The position numbers were made by a program, and so were the translations under genes. From contig SPJN01000005.1 of assembly GCA_006844605.1 (NCBI GenBank), positions 62,001 to 126,000 of the forward strand: DNA of 64,000 nucleotides, read 5' to 3'. Under the pieces are notes generated by a model, which was given only the letters and a program-made list of their open reading frames with translations, did not search any database and was not told the origin of the DNA. This document shows, piece by piece, positions 27,394-36,328 of this stretch. Numbering within the stretch: position 1 is the stretch's first letter; each line of letters begins with the position of its first letter. This stretch comes from Hyphomicrobiales bacterium. GTDB lineage: Bacteria; Pseudomonadota; Alphaproteobacteria; SPJN01.

Positions 27394-28629
27394 ATGTCTG
27401 TTGATCGTTTGAAATTTGGGGCCTTTATGGCGCCGTTCCATCCCACCGAAGAAAATCCCATGTTGTGCCTTGAGCGCGACTTGGAACTGACCGAATGGAT
27501 GGACAAGCTGGGCTATGATGAGATCTGGTTTGGGGAGCATCATTCCGCAGGTTATGAAATCATCGCCAGCCCGGAAATCATGATTGCCATGGCTGCGCCG
27601 CGCACCAAGCATATCAAGTTGGGGACGGGCGTGTCGTCGCTGCCTTACCATCACCCTTTGATGTTGGCAGACCGGATCATGCAGCTGGATTATTACACAC
27701 GTGGTCGTGTGATGTTCGGCATGGGCCCCGGCGCACTGCCGTCAGATGCCTTCATGATGGGTATCAACCCGCAAAACCAGCGCGACATGATGGACGAGGC
27801 TGTTGACGCCATCGTGCCGTTGTTGCGTGGTGAAACCGTGACCATGAAAACCGATTGGTTTGAGTTGAATGAGGCACGCTTGCAGCTTGTCCCCTATAAC
27901 CGCGACGGCATCGACATGTGCGTCGCCAGCCAGGTGTCACCCACCGGGGCGTCTGCTGCGGGGCGTCACGGCATTGGTCTGTTGTCCATCGGTGCCACAA
28001 ACTCAGGCGGGTTTAACGCACTGGCCCCCAATTGGGGCATTGCAGAGAAAGTCGCGGCGGAAAACGGCAAAACGGTTGATCGTGACCAGTGGCGTTTGGT
28101 TGGCCCCATGCATATCGCAGAAACCCGTGAAAAGGCGCGCGAAAATGTCCGCTTTGGCGTTGAAAAATGGTTGAGCTATTTCAATGATGTTGCCGCGCTG
28201 CCCTTGGCACCGCAGGATGGGTCTGACCCGGTTGATGCGCTGATCGAAAGCGGCATGGCTGTTGTTGGTACGCCCGCTGATGCCATTGCACAGATTGAAC
28301 GGTTGCAGGAACAGTCCGGCGGCTTTGGTGCCTTCTTGCAGATGGCGCAGAACTGGGCAGATTTTGACCAGACCAAGCGGTCCTATGAATTGATGGCCCG
28401 CTATGTCTTCCCGCATTTCCAAAACACAAATGTGAACCGCAAGACCAGCTATGACTGGGCCGCAGAAAACCGTCCGGTCTTTATCGGTGAGGTTGAGAAA
28501 GCCATTTCAAACCGCGTCATGTCCTATGCCATGGACCGCGCCGGGAAGGGCGATGCGGAAAGCGACGAGTATTTGCAGAACATGGCCAAGATGGCCGCAG
28601 AACGCGCCGAGAAAGAGGCCGGCGAATAA
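27394..28629 (+). CDS. LLM-class flavin-dependent oxidoreductase (limonene monooxygenase-like)
   Basis: A 411-aa bacterial-luciferase-like monooxygenase using reduced flavin. The N-terminus FGAFMAPFHPTEENP, the WFGEHHSAGYEIIASPE segment and IKLGTGVSSLPYHHPL resemble the long LLM members such as limonene 1,2-monooxygenase. The substrate is not known and the gene has no pathway neighbours. A hairpin terminator follows at 28662. Confidence 0.82.
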   Translation: MSVDRLKFGAFMAPFHPTEENPMLCLERDLELTEWMDKLGYDEIWFGEHHSAGYEIIASPEIMIAMAAPRTKHIKLGTGVSSLPYHHPLMLADRIMQLDYYTRGRVMFGMGPGALPSDAFMMGINPQNQRDMMDEAVDAIVPLLRGETVTMKTDWFELNEARLQLVPYNRDGIDMCVASQVSPTGASAAGRHGIGLLSIGATNSGGFNALAPNWGIAEKVAAENGKTVDRDQWRLVGPMHIAETREKARENVRFGVEKWLSYFNDVAALPLAPQDGSDPVDALIESGMAVVGTPADAIAQIERLQEQSGGFGAFLQMAQNWADFDQTKRSYELMARYVFPHFQNTNVNRKTSYDWAAENRPVFIGEVEKAISNRVMSYAMDRAGKGDAESDEYLQNMAKMAAERAEKEAGE

Positions 28630-28661
28630 GCCACCCCTTTCAAACATATGCGAACAAAAAG

Positions 28662-28687
28662 AAAGCCCGGCCAAATGGTCGGGCTTT
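28662..28687 (+). terminator. Terminator after the LLM oxidoreductase gene
   Basis: AAAGCCCGGCC and GGTCGGGCTTT arms (one G-T pair) around AAAT, followed by a short T run. Confidence 0.8.
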
Positions 28688-28719
28688 TGCTTTATTGGTT
28701 TGTGTGATTTGGCGTGGGA

Positions 28720-29520
28720 TCAGGCAAAGGCCGTGTTGATCCGCGTTTGAATTTTTTGGATACGCCGTTCCAACCGTGCCGCATCTTTTTCATGCTTTTT
28801 GTAAAGCTTGGGGTGCGAGATACCCAGCTGTCCGCGCACTTCATCAAGCGGTTGTTCCATCATGCTTTCCCAATCTTCGGCCAACAACCAGTCGGCGGTT
28901 GAGCCGTTGGTGTAAGCCTCCATCAAAACGCGATAGGCGGGCACGTCGCGGTCCACCAACTTGGCAACCGTTGCAGCGGTGAGGGAGATAAAGGCAAAGC
29001 CGGGATTGCGAATTTGCGCGAAGGAAAAGAACAGGATGCTCATCTCTCCCAACACATCGCGCCCATAACCGGTGGTGACATGCCAAAGGTCATGCAGGTC
29101 GCGAAACCGGGCCGACAGGGCGGCAACCTCTGGTTTTTTAACAATGTCTTCGGCGCGGTGCTTGGTGCCTTCATTCACCGCATCGACCAACCCGTCGGCG
29201 CTTAGATTTTCCTGATAGACAAATTCAAAATAGCTGCGGCCCAAACTTCCCTGTGGGCAGCTGGCCAAATAGTCACGATCCTGCAGGATGCGCAGCAGGC
29301 CAGTTGGGTCGGCGATGGCCCGTTGGCCAATCGGCGTTTTTGCAAACCGTTTTGCGGCCTTGTCATTGGCGTTGGCGCCCAGCGCGGCGATGATCTTTAC
29401 AATGCCGCCGGTGTTTTCCTTTGATTGCGCAACTTCGACAATGCCTTCGGCAAACAGGTCGATACGTTCCCTAGCCTCGGTCAAGCGGGTTTTCAGTGCC
29501 AGTGCCAGTGCCAGTGCCAT
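28720..29520 (-). CDS. Coq4-family ubiquinone biosynthesis protein
   Basis: 266 aa with the Coq4 zinc motif HDxxH-x11-E at His143, Asp144, His147 and Glu159 (DLHDLWHVTTGYGRDVLGE). In eukaryotes Coq4 organises the coenzyme Q complex and has been linked to C1 decarboxylation/hydroxylation of the ring; bacterial roles are inferred by homology. The N-terminus is encoded by four perfect CAGTGC hexamers directly after the ATG (MALALALAL), so the number of Ala-Leu pairs may vary between strains. Stands alone, convergent with the LLM gene. Confidence 0.85.
   Translation of the reverse strand: MALALALALKTRLTEARERIDLFAEGIVEVAQSKENTGGIVKIIAALGANANDKAAKRFAKTPIGQRAIADPTGLLRILQDRDYLASCPQGSLGRSYFEFVYQENLSADGLVDAVNEGTKHRAEDIVKKPEVAALSARFRDLHDLWHVTTGYGRDVLGEMSILFFSFAQIRNPGFAFISLTAATVAKLVDRDVPAYRVLMEAYTNGSTADWLLAEDWESMMEQPLDEVRGQLGISHPKLYKKHEKDAARLERRIQKIQTRINTAFA
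29494..29517. repeat. Hexanucleotide repeat (CAGTGC)4 at the Coq4 N-terminus
   Basis: Four perfect copies abutting the start codon (CAT at 29518-29520). Changes in copy number would add or remove Ala-Leu pairs without shifting the frame. Confidence 0.9.
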
Positions 29521-29630
29521 GCCGGTTTCTCCCTCTTATCATTATCAGCCCCACGTCAGCGCGGGGTCATTTATTACTCAGGGGTAAGATTAGGCGTGTC
29601 CTATGGGGCATGTAAACCGGAAAAAGCACG

Positions 29631-29661
29631 AAAAAGGCCCGGTCCCGTGGGGCCGAGCCTT
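29631..29661 (-). terminator. Terminator of the pst-phoU operon
   Basis: On the minus strand, AAGGCTCGGCCCC and a complementary GACCGGGCCTT arm (imperfect) lead into TTTTT, some 20 bp after the phoU stop. Confidence 0.75.
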
Positions 29662-29682
29662 GAAATCATTGATGAATTTTTC

Positions 29683-30390
29683 TTACTTGCCGACTTCGTC
29701 CGTTTTGGGACGATTGTCCGGCGGCGCTTCGCCCAAAATGTGGAAGTGGATTTCCTCGGCAATATTTGTGCAGTGATCGCCGATTCGTTCAAAATTCTTG
29801 GCAATCATCAACAGGTGAGCGGCGTCTTCCAACTGGTCGGGGTTCTTGCGCATGAACTTCAGAATGCGGGCATGGGCCTCGGTATGAAGTTCATCAAGCT
29901 CCGCATCTGCTTCCCAAACTGATAGAGCAAGGGCGGCGTCGCGCTTCAGCCGCGCTTCCATGACGGACCGCAAAAGGCCTTCTGCCATCTGGCCCATTTC
30001 AACCAATGCCTTGCGGACCTTGGCGGACGCGTCTGACCCTTCCAATGTGCGGGTGCGGCGGGCGATGTTTTTGGCATAGTCACCAACCCGTTCCAGATAG
30101 GTTGAAATTTGCAGGCTGGAAATCAATTCGCGCAGGTCAACGGCCATCGGCTGACGCCGGGCAATCACCCGCACGATCATGTCGTGTACTTCCTTTTCCA
30201 ACTGATCGACCATTGCGTCTGCTTCGATCACTGTTTTGGCAGTGTCCAGATCGCCACTGTCGAAGGCACGGGTTGCCATCGACAATTGTTCTGCTGCGGT
30301 TGTTGCCATGCGATGCAAAAGTTTGTTGATCGCCTCTAGGTCATCATCAAACGCCTGTGCAATGTGGCCTTCTGCTGTGTTGCCGCTCAT
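29683..30390 (-). CDS. phoU: Phosphate signalling complex protein PhoU
   Basis: 235 aa, two PhoU helical repeats with the metal-binding-type segments (EADAMVDQLEKEVHD, LERVGDYAKNIAR; then ERIGDHCTNIAEE). Links the PstSCAB transporter to the PhoR sensor kinase so that the Pho regulon is silent when phosphate is plentiful. Last gene of pstC-pstA-pstB-phoU, 33 bp after pstB, followed by a terminator. phoB/phoR are not in the window. Confidence 0.95.
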   Translation of the reverse strand: MSGNTAEGHIAQAFDDDLEAINKLLHRMATTAAEQLSMATRAFDSGDLDTAKTVIEADAMVDQLEKEVHDMIVRVIARRQPMAVDLRELISSLQISTYLERVGDYAKNIARRTRTLEGSDASAKVRKALVEMGQMAEGLLRSVMEARLKRDAALALSVWEADAELDELHTEAHARILKFMRKNPDQLEDAAHLLMIAKNFERIGDHCTNIAEEIHFHILGEAPPDNRPKTDEVGK

Positions 30391-30423
30391 CTGTTTTATC
30401 TCCCTGATCAGGTGCTGGCTGTA

Positions 30424-31257
30424 TCAGCCGAAGCGGCCTGTAATATAATCCTGTGTTCGCTGGTCCTGCGGATTGGTAAAGATATCGCTGGTCGGCCCCT
30501 GTTCCACCAAATCGCCCAAATGGAAGAAGGCGGTTTTTTGTGACACGCGGGCGGCCTGCTGCATGGAATGGGTGACGATGACGATCGTGTAATTCTCTCG
30601 CAGCTCGTCTATCAGTTCTTCAACCTTTGCCGTGGCGATGGGATCAAGGGCAGAGCAAGGCTCGTCCATCAGGATCACGTCAGGGTTCACGGCAATGGCG
30701 CGGGCAATGCACAGGCGCTGCTGCTGCCCACCGGACAGACCGGTGCCCGGTTCATGCAGGCGGTCCTTAACCTCGTTCCACAAACCGGCACGTTCGAGCG
30801 AGCCTTGCACAATGCCTTCAAGTTCGGCCTTGTCCTTGAACAGGCCGTGGATTTTGGGGCCATAGGCGATGTTTTCAAAAATTGATTTGGGGAAGGGATT
30901 GGGCTTTTGAAAAACCATACCCACGCGGGCGCGCAGCTGCACCACATCCATGCTGGATTTATAGATGTCCTCGCCATCAAGCAGGATGTCGCCTTCAACC
31001 CGGCAAATATCAATTGTGTCATTCATCCGGTTCAGGCAGCGCAGAAAGGTAGACTTGCCGCAACCGGATGGGCCGATCAGGGCTGTCACCGTGCGCGCAG
31101 GAATGTTGATATCAACACCGTGCAGCGCTTCATTATCGCCGTAATAGACTTTGACGCCAGAGGCTGTGATCTTGATGTCAGAATTGATTGTGTCTGCGTC
31201 AGCCATACTTGTCCCAATCGGTTTCACAATTGCATCCATTTGATTTGTCCCATTCAT
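30424..31257 (-). CDS. pstB: Phosphate ABC transporter ATP-binding protein
   Basis: 277-aa ATPase of the high-affinity phosphate importer, on the cytoplasmic face. Walker [10 protein letters not shown] at 62-70, signature [14 protein letters not shown], Walker [13 protein letters not shown]. The N-terminus carries about 28 extra residues before the ABC domain; internal ATGs (M7, M18) could be the true start. Lies between pstA and phoU. Confidence 0.96.
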   Translation of the reverse strand: MNGTNQMDAIVKPIGTSMADADTINSDIKITASGVKVYYGDNEALHGVDINIPARTVTALIGPSGCGKSTFLRCLNRMNDTIDICRVEGDILLDGEDIYKSSMDVVQLRARVGMVFQKPNPFPKSIFENIAYGPKIHGLFKDKAELEGIVQGSLERAGLWNEVKDRLHEPGTGLSGGQQQRLCIARAIAVNPDVILMDEPCSALDPIATAKVEELIDELRENYTIVIVTHSMQQAARVSQKTAFFHLGDLVEQGPTSDIFTNPQDQRTQDYITGRFG

Positions 31258-31325
31258 AGGAATACCTATTCTTCAAGCTGGGGTCCACCGGAACCGGATG
31301 ATCCCGTGCGGGATCTGATCCGCCC

Positions 31326-32645
31326 TTACCAGCGTCGCTCCAGCCGTTTGCGCAAAATTGTTGCGGCCGCATTCATAGTGATCAGGAAGACCAGCAAAAC
31401 AATGATGGCCCCCGATGTTTTTTCGACAAAGGCCCGTTCGGGGCTGTCTGCCCACAGATAGATTTGTACGGGCAGGGCCGATGCGGGATCTGTGATGCCG
31501 CCGGGAATATCGACGATAAAGGCGACCATCCCGATCATCAAAAGCGGGGCAGTTTCACCCAATGCCTGTGCCAGACCCAAAATCGTGCCGGTCAAAATGC
31601 CGGGCATTGCCAGCGGCAAAACATGTTGAAAGACAGCCTGCATGGGGCTGGCACCAACGCCCAATGCCGCTTCACGGATTGACGGGGGCACAGCCTTCAA
31701 CGCAGCGCGGGCAGCAATGATGATCGTCGGGACAGTCATCAGCGCCAGCACCATCCCGCCCACCAACGGGGCAGAACGCGACATTTCAAAGAAATTAAGG
31801 AAGATGGCAAGACCAAGCAGGCCGAACACAATGGACGGGACCGCCGCCAGATTGTTGATATTCACCTCAACCAATGCGGTGAAGCGGTTCTTGGCTGCAA
31901 ATTCTTCGAGATAGACCGCCGCGCCAACCGCGACAGGGAACGAGATCAGCAAAGTCACAACCATTGTATAGAAGGAGCCTTTGACCGCCCCCCAAATGCC
32001 TGCCAGCTCCGGTTCGCGGCTATCGCCCTGTGTGAAGAAATAGGTGTTGAAGGCGCGCTTGATAATGCCCCGTTCCACCAAACTATCGGTCCAGGCGATT
32101 TGACGGTCTGAAACCCGGCGCAATTGTTCTTCAACATTCCGGTCTATATGGCCCTTCAACAGCATGTCGATATCGTCAGAAACCGGGGCCGTGATCGTGA
32201 TCGTGCTGCCGATGATGGTGGGATCATCCAACACCGCTTCGCGCAGGGCATCAATGGCGCCGTTTGAAATCAGGGCACTGACCGCGCGCTTGTCACGGCG
32301 TGACGTTACGTCATCAAACAGGCTGTAGACTTCGTTCTTCACCAGCTTGCGATAGTTGGCGCGGGCCAGAATTTCAGGGTCTTGTGTGTTGTTACGGTCA
32401 AGCACGTCCTGTTCAAGCGTAATGGTCAGTTCCATCGTGTGGGTGTAAAAGGCTGAATAGCCCTGCACAACCAGCGTGCTTAACAACATCACCAGCGCGG
32501 CAATGGCGATAACGACGCCGGCCATGCCGTAAAGCCGAAAGCGTTTATTGGCGGCCTTGCGTTTGTTCAAACGTTGACGCGCCGCGTCGGTGGCGTGAAC
32601 AGACGTGACGGATGAGGGGACAGGTGATGTGTTCAGATCAGTCAT
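31326..32645 (-). CDS. pstA: Phosphate ABC transporter permease PstA
   Basis: 439 aa, inner-membrane permease. The C-terminal 250 residues are the usual PstA permease with the EAA loop (REAALGVGASPMQAVFQHVLPLAMPGI). The extra N-terminal region, a membrane helix plus about 150 periplasmic residues, matches the DUF3333-type extension seen in many alphaproteobacterial PstA proteins. ATG 32645 overlaps the pstC stop by eight bases, which is why it is preferred to the upstream opening at 32672. Confidence 0.94.
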   Translation of the reverse strand: MTDLNTSPVPSSVTSVHATDAARQRLNKRKAANKRFRLYGMAGVVIAIAALVMLLSTLVVQGYSAFYTHTMELTITLEQDVLDRNNTQDPEILARANYRKLVKNEVYSLFDDVTSRRDKRAVSALISNGAIDALREAVLDDPTIIGSTITITAPVSDDIDMLLKGHIDRNVEEQLRRVSDRQIAWTDSLVERGIIKRAFNTYFFTQGDSREPELAGIWGAVKGSFYTMVVTLLISFPVAVGAAVYLEEFAAKNRFTALVEVNINNLAAVPSIVFGLLGLAIFLNFFEMSRSAPLVGGMVLALMTVPTIIIAARAALKAVPPSIREAALGVGASPMQAVFQHVLPLAMPGILTGTILGLAQALGETAPLLMIGMVAFIVDIPGGITDPASALPVQIYLWADSPERAFVEKTSGAIIVLLVFLITMNAAATILRKRLERRW

Positions 32646-34011
32646 ATTGCTCACGATATTTTTGGACCACACGCAGGGCGATCACGTTGAGGGCAAGGGT
32701 GATAATGAACAAAAGCAGGCCAAGCGCGAACGCGGCCAGCGTCTTGGCACTGTCAAATTCTTGGTCGCCGACCAGCAGCGTCACAATCTGCACGGTCACC
32801 GTGGTCACCATTTGCAGCGGGTTGGCAGTCAGATTGGCAGCAAGGCCAGCGGCCATCACCACAATCATGGTTTCACCAATCGCGCGGGAGATGGCCAGCA
32901 GCATCGCAGACACAATACCCGGCAGGGCGGCGGGCAGCACGACCTGCCGAATGGTTTCAGCCTGTGTTGCGCCCAGTGCATAGGCCCCATCGCGCAGGGT
33001 TTGCGGCACGGCGTTCATGACGTCGTCAGAAAGGGACGAGACAAGCGGGATGATCATCATGCCCATCACCACACCGGCAGCCAGCGCCGAATGGGCGGCC
33101 ACGTCAAGGCCCAGCGTCATGCCAGCTTCGCGCATCAGGGGCGCGACTGTCAGCGCCGCGAAGAAGCCGTAAACCACGGTGGGGATGCCCGCCAATATTT
33201 CCAACAACGGCTTGACCATGCCGCGAATGCGGTTGGTTGAAAATTCAGATAGGAAAATCGCGGACAACAAACCAACTGGCGCTGCCACAAACATGGCGAT
33301 GACTGTGATCAACATGGTCCCGGCGAACAGCGGGATGGCACCGAATGCCCCCGACGAGCCGACTTGATCCTCGCGAATGGCGGTTTGCGGTGACCATTGC
33401 AGACCGAACAGAAATTCGGTGACTGACACTTTTTCAAAAAAGCGGAAGGTTTCAAAGATCAGTGACATGACAATGCCGAATGTGGTCAACACGGCAATCA
33501 GGGCGCACATGATCAGAAAGGCATAGATAATGCGTTCAATGGCGACGCGGGCGGCAAATTGTGCATGCAGCACCTTGCGAGAGGTCAGCAACCCGGCAAT
33601 GCCCACGGCGATTGCAGCAATGAGATATTTCATCGTCCAGCTTGCGGTAACGTCACCCATTGTGACGGCAATTTGCGCCAACTCATCGGTGTGTTCGCGT
33701 AGCACTTCGCCGCCGGCGGCCATGGTGCGGGCATCTTCAAGATACAGCAGCAATTGGCCCTGCTCATATGCCTGCATGTCGGCGGGCAGGGTGGCGATGA
33801 CGTCTGCATTGATCAGGCCGGGGCCGTAAAGGGCCCATATGATAGCCAGCGCGACCATCGGGGCTGCGGTGCAAAACGCAACGAAAGCGGCGTGAAATCG
33901 CGGCTGGGCGCGCAGGGCATAGGGGCCGTCCGGGGCGATAGCGTTAATGCGGCTTAGGCCGACAAAATAGCCACCAACCAGCGCTGCCAAAATCATGATT
34001 GCTGTGATCAC
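32638..34011 (-). CDS. pstC: Phosphate ABC transporter permease PstC
   Basis: 457 aa, partner permease of PstA. Six core membrane segments lie in the C-terminal half with the EAA-type loop (LRDGAYALGATQAETIRQVVLPAALPGI), and an N-terminal extension with further membrane helices and a periplasmic loop. First gene of the pstCAB-phoU unit, with a Pho box 75 bp before the start. Confidence 0.94.
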   Translation of the reverse strand: MITAIMILAALVGGYFVGLSRINAIAPDGPYALRAQPRFHAAFVAFCTAAPMVALAIIWALYGPGLINADVIATLPADMQAYEQGQLLLYLEDARTMAAGGEVLREHTDELAQIAVTMGDVTASWTMKYLIAAIAVGIAGLLTSRKVLHAQFAARVAIERIIYAFLIMCALIAVLTTFGIVMSLIFETFRFFEKVSVTEFLFGLQWSPQTAIREDQVGSSGAFGAIPLFAGTMLITVIAMFVAAPVGLLSAIFLSEFSTNRIRGMVKPLLEILAGIPTVVYGFFAALTVAPLMREAGMTLGLDVAAHSALAAGVVMGMMIIPLVSSLSDDVMNAVPQTLRDGAYALGATQAETIRQVVLPAALPGIVSAMLLAISRAIGETMIVVMAAGLAANLTANPLQMVTTVTVQIVTLLVGDQEFDSAKTLAAFALGLLLFIITLALNVIALRVVQKYREQYD

Positions 34012-34085
34012 TGACGTTCCCCTTTCTGGACCAATGACTTGATCCCAGACATAATTGAACCTGCTAAATCAAATATGTCAGATTT

Positions 34086-34103
34086 GTTACAGTTTTGTGA
34101 CAA
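34086..34103 (-). promoter_or_regulatory. Pho box upstream of pstC
   Basis: On the minus strand TTGTCACAAAACTGTAAC matches the E. coli Pho box CTGTCATAAATCTGTCAC at 14 of 18 positions, keeping the two half-sites 11 bp apart; a further CTGACAT half-site follows at the next interval (near 34075-34081). It lies 75-92 bp before the pstC start, after the pstS terminator, so pstC-phoU has its own PhoB-controlled promoter. Confidence 0.75.
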
Positions 34104-34158
34104 GGCCCCATCTAACCACCGCGTCAGACTGTCTGGTGTCACCTATTGGGGCCAATTA

Positions 34159-34197
34159 AAAAGGGCGAGCCGACTAGTGTCGACCCGCCCCTTTTTG
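34159..34197 (-). terminator. Terminator between pstS and pstC
   Basis: AAAAAGGGCG and CGCCCCTTTTT arms with inner CCGAC/GTCG pairing form a strong hairpin ending in T tracts on both strands, about 20 bp after the pstS stop. It would separate pstS from the pstC unit. Confidence 0.8.
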
Positions 34198-34217
34198 GGA
34201 TCATTTGCCAGCGTGGC

Positions 34218-35273
34218 TTAGTTCAGGACGGCTGCGTCGAACGTTGCCAGGCTGTTGGCATCTGAACGGACCTGCTCACGCACTTCTGCGGGTGAGGGGA
34301 TCAGACCTTTTTCTGACAGGTAGCCATCTTCGCCAAAGGCGTTTTCTGATGTGAATTCAGCCAGATATTCCTTGATGCCGGGCACTGTGTTGACATGTGC
34401 TTTCTTGACATAGAAGAACAATGACCGTGACACGCCATAGTCGCCAGCCGCGATATTGTCGAATGTCGGGGCAACGCCGCCGATTGTGGCGCCCTTGATG
34501 GCGTCAGCGTTTTGGTCAAGGAATGAGAAGCCGAACACGCCCAGTGCTGTCGGGCGGTCAGCCAGCTTTTTCACGATCAGATTGTCGTTTTCGCCGGCTT
34601 CTTCATATACGCCGTCTTCACGAACGGAATGGGCGATCTGCTTGAACTTCTTTTTGTTTTCCTTGCGCAGGGCTTTCAGGAAGGGGAACTTCTTGGCACC
34701 ACCTTCAAGAGCCAGCTCAGAAAACGCGTCACGTGTACCGGATGTGGGGGGCGGGCCCAACACTTCAATCTTCACAGCAGGAAGATCGGGGTTGATTTCG
34801 TTCCACATGGTGTAGGGGTTTTCTTTCAGGGCAATGCCGCCACCGACGGGCACTTCCTTGGCAAGTGCCAAGAAGATGTCTTTCTTGGTCAGGTTGAAGA
34901 CCGGACCGTTAATGGCGTTGGCCATCACGATGCCGTCATACCCAACCAAAACTTCGGTGATGTCTGTCACGCCATTCTTGGCGCACAGGGCAACCTCTTT
35001 CTTCTTGATACGGCGCGAGGCGTTGGTGATGTCGGGATGCTGTGTGCCAACACCGGCGCAGAACAGCTTCAGACCGCCACCTGAACCAGTTGATTCAACG
35101 ACGGGGGTTTTGAATTTCGTGGTTTTACCGAACTGTTCGGCAACGGCCGTTGCGAACGGGAAAACGGTTGATGAGCCGACGATCTGGATTTGATCGCGTG
35201 CTACGGCACCTGTTGAGGCGGTAGCGACGGTCACCATTGATAGTGCACCTAGTGCAATGGCCTTGAGCTTCAT
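34218..35273 (-). CDS. pstS: Phosphate ABC transporter substrate-binding protein PstS
   Basis: 351-aa periplasmic phosphate receptor. Signal peptide with cleavage near STGAVA, then the phosphate-binding segments GSSTVFPFATAVAEQF and GSGGGLKLFCAG, and SGTRDAFSEL. It is transcribed separately from pstC because a terminator and a second Pho box lie between them. Its own Pho box is 82 bp upstream. Confidence 0.95.
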   Translation of the reverse strand: MKLKAIALGALSMVTVATASTGAVARDQIQIVGSSTVFPFATAVAEQFGKTTKFKTPVVESTGSGGGLKLFCAGVGTQHPDITNASRRIKKKEVALCAKNGVTDITEVLVGYDGIVMANAINGPVFNLTKKDIFLALAKEVPVGGGIALKENPYTMWNEINPDLPAVKIEVLGPPPTSGTRDAFSELALEGGAKKFPFLKALRKENKKKFKQIAHSVREDGVYEEAGENDNLIVKKLADRPTALGVFGFSFLDQNADAIKGATIGGVAPTFDNIAAGDYGVSRSLFFYVKKAHVNTVPGIKEYLAEFTSENAFGEDGYLSEKGLIPSPAEVREQVRSDANSLATFDAAVLN

Positions 35274-35354
35274 GATTGCAAGTCCTGTGGTTGCCTAATT
35301 TCAATATCTCGTGCCCGCTATTCGCAGCAGACGCCCTTCATATGGCCCCGCTAT

Positions 35355-35372
35355 GTTACAGCTTTGTGACTC
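35355..35372 (-). promoter_or_regulatory. Pho box upstream of pstS
   Basis: On the minus strand GAGTCACAAAGCTGTAAC matches the E. coli Pho box at 13 of 18 positions and shares the core TCACAAA-CTGTAAC with the site before pstC. It is 82-99 bp before the pstS start. Confidence 0.75.
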
Positions 35373-35528
35373 TTGATGGCGACGCAGAGCAGGGCCATGA
35401 CTGTGCGTTAGGCGCGCGGCGCGGAAAAATGCGTGAATCCGGGCGGTTGCGCGCAAATGGGGCTGCGTCAGAACGCGCGAGATCGTTTGTGATGTGAAAT
35501 GCCTTATCGGGGCATTCGCGAATCGGGC

Positions 35529-36218
35529 CTAGGCCAGCAGGTTCCTGCCCGTCACAGCCTTGATCGCGCCGGGCAGTTCGTCAAAACTGTCGATAACAAT
35601 ATCAGCGTCCAGCTTGTGCGGCGGCTCCGACGTATAGCCGTATGAGACGATGATGACAGGAATTCCGGCACCCAGCGCCGCAGCAGAATCATTCCGCGAA
35701 TCGCCAACCATAACCGCATGATCAAGCGTGCCGCCCAATCGCCGTACTGTTTCGGTGATATGCAGCGGGTCAGGCTTGCGCACTGACAGGGCATTGCCGC
35801 CCAGAACCGTGGGAAAATAATGGGTCAGGTTCAGTTCAGCCAACAGCCCATCAGCCCCGGTTTGGAATTTGTTCGTGCAAATGCCCTGTGCCACGCCCGC
35901 CTTGTGAAAGGCATCTATCGTTTCAACCACATGGGGATAGGGTTGGCTGCCATGACGCGTCAGATTATCGACATAGTGGTTCAGAAACTCGTCAAACAGG
36001 CTGCTGATCAGGGCGGGGTCCTGCGGCTTGCCAATTACTGACAAGGCCCGTTCCAGCATGGCCTTGGCCCCGTGGCCAACCAGATTACCGATATCATCAG
36101 GGTTGGCATGGGGATAGCCAAACCGGTCCAACACGGTGTTCAGCGTGTGCAAAAGGTCAGGCGCGGTATCGACCAGCGTGCCGTCAAGGTCATAGACAAT
36201 TGTATAAGGTGCAGACAT
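35529..36218 (-). CDS. gph: Phosphoglycolate phosphatase
   Basis: 229-aa HAD-family phosphatase with the nucleophile motif DLDGTLVDTAPDLL (Asp10, Asp12), a four-helix cap, and the late motif MVGDSRNDSAAALGAG. Dephosphorylates 2-phosphoglycolate in the Gph family; close relatives act on other small phosphates. ATG 36218 begins MSAPYTIVYD; the frame is open upstream over the divergent glmU leader. Confidence 0.85.
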   Translation of the reverse strand: MSAPYTIVYDLDGTLVDTAPDLLHTLNTVLDRFGYPHANPDDIGNLVGHGAKAMLERALSVIGKPQDPALISSLFDEFLNHYVDNLTRHGSQPYPHVVETIDAFHKAGVAQGICTNKFQTGADGLLAELNLTHYFPTVLGGNALSVRKPDPLHITETVRRLGGTLDHAVMVGDSRNDSAAALGAGIPVIIVSYGYTSEPPHKLDADIVIDSFDELPGAIKAVTGRNLLA

Positions 36219-36328
36219 CTTCACATACTGTAACGAAGGGTGATGGGGCAGGTTCAATCATCACTCTTGGCATTCCTATGCGGTCTGGTCTAGACCTTTA
36301 TGCAACTGATAACCCATGTGAGGACGCC

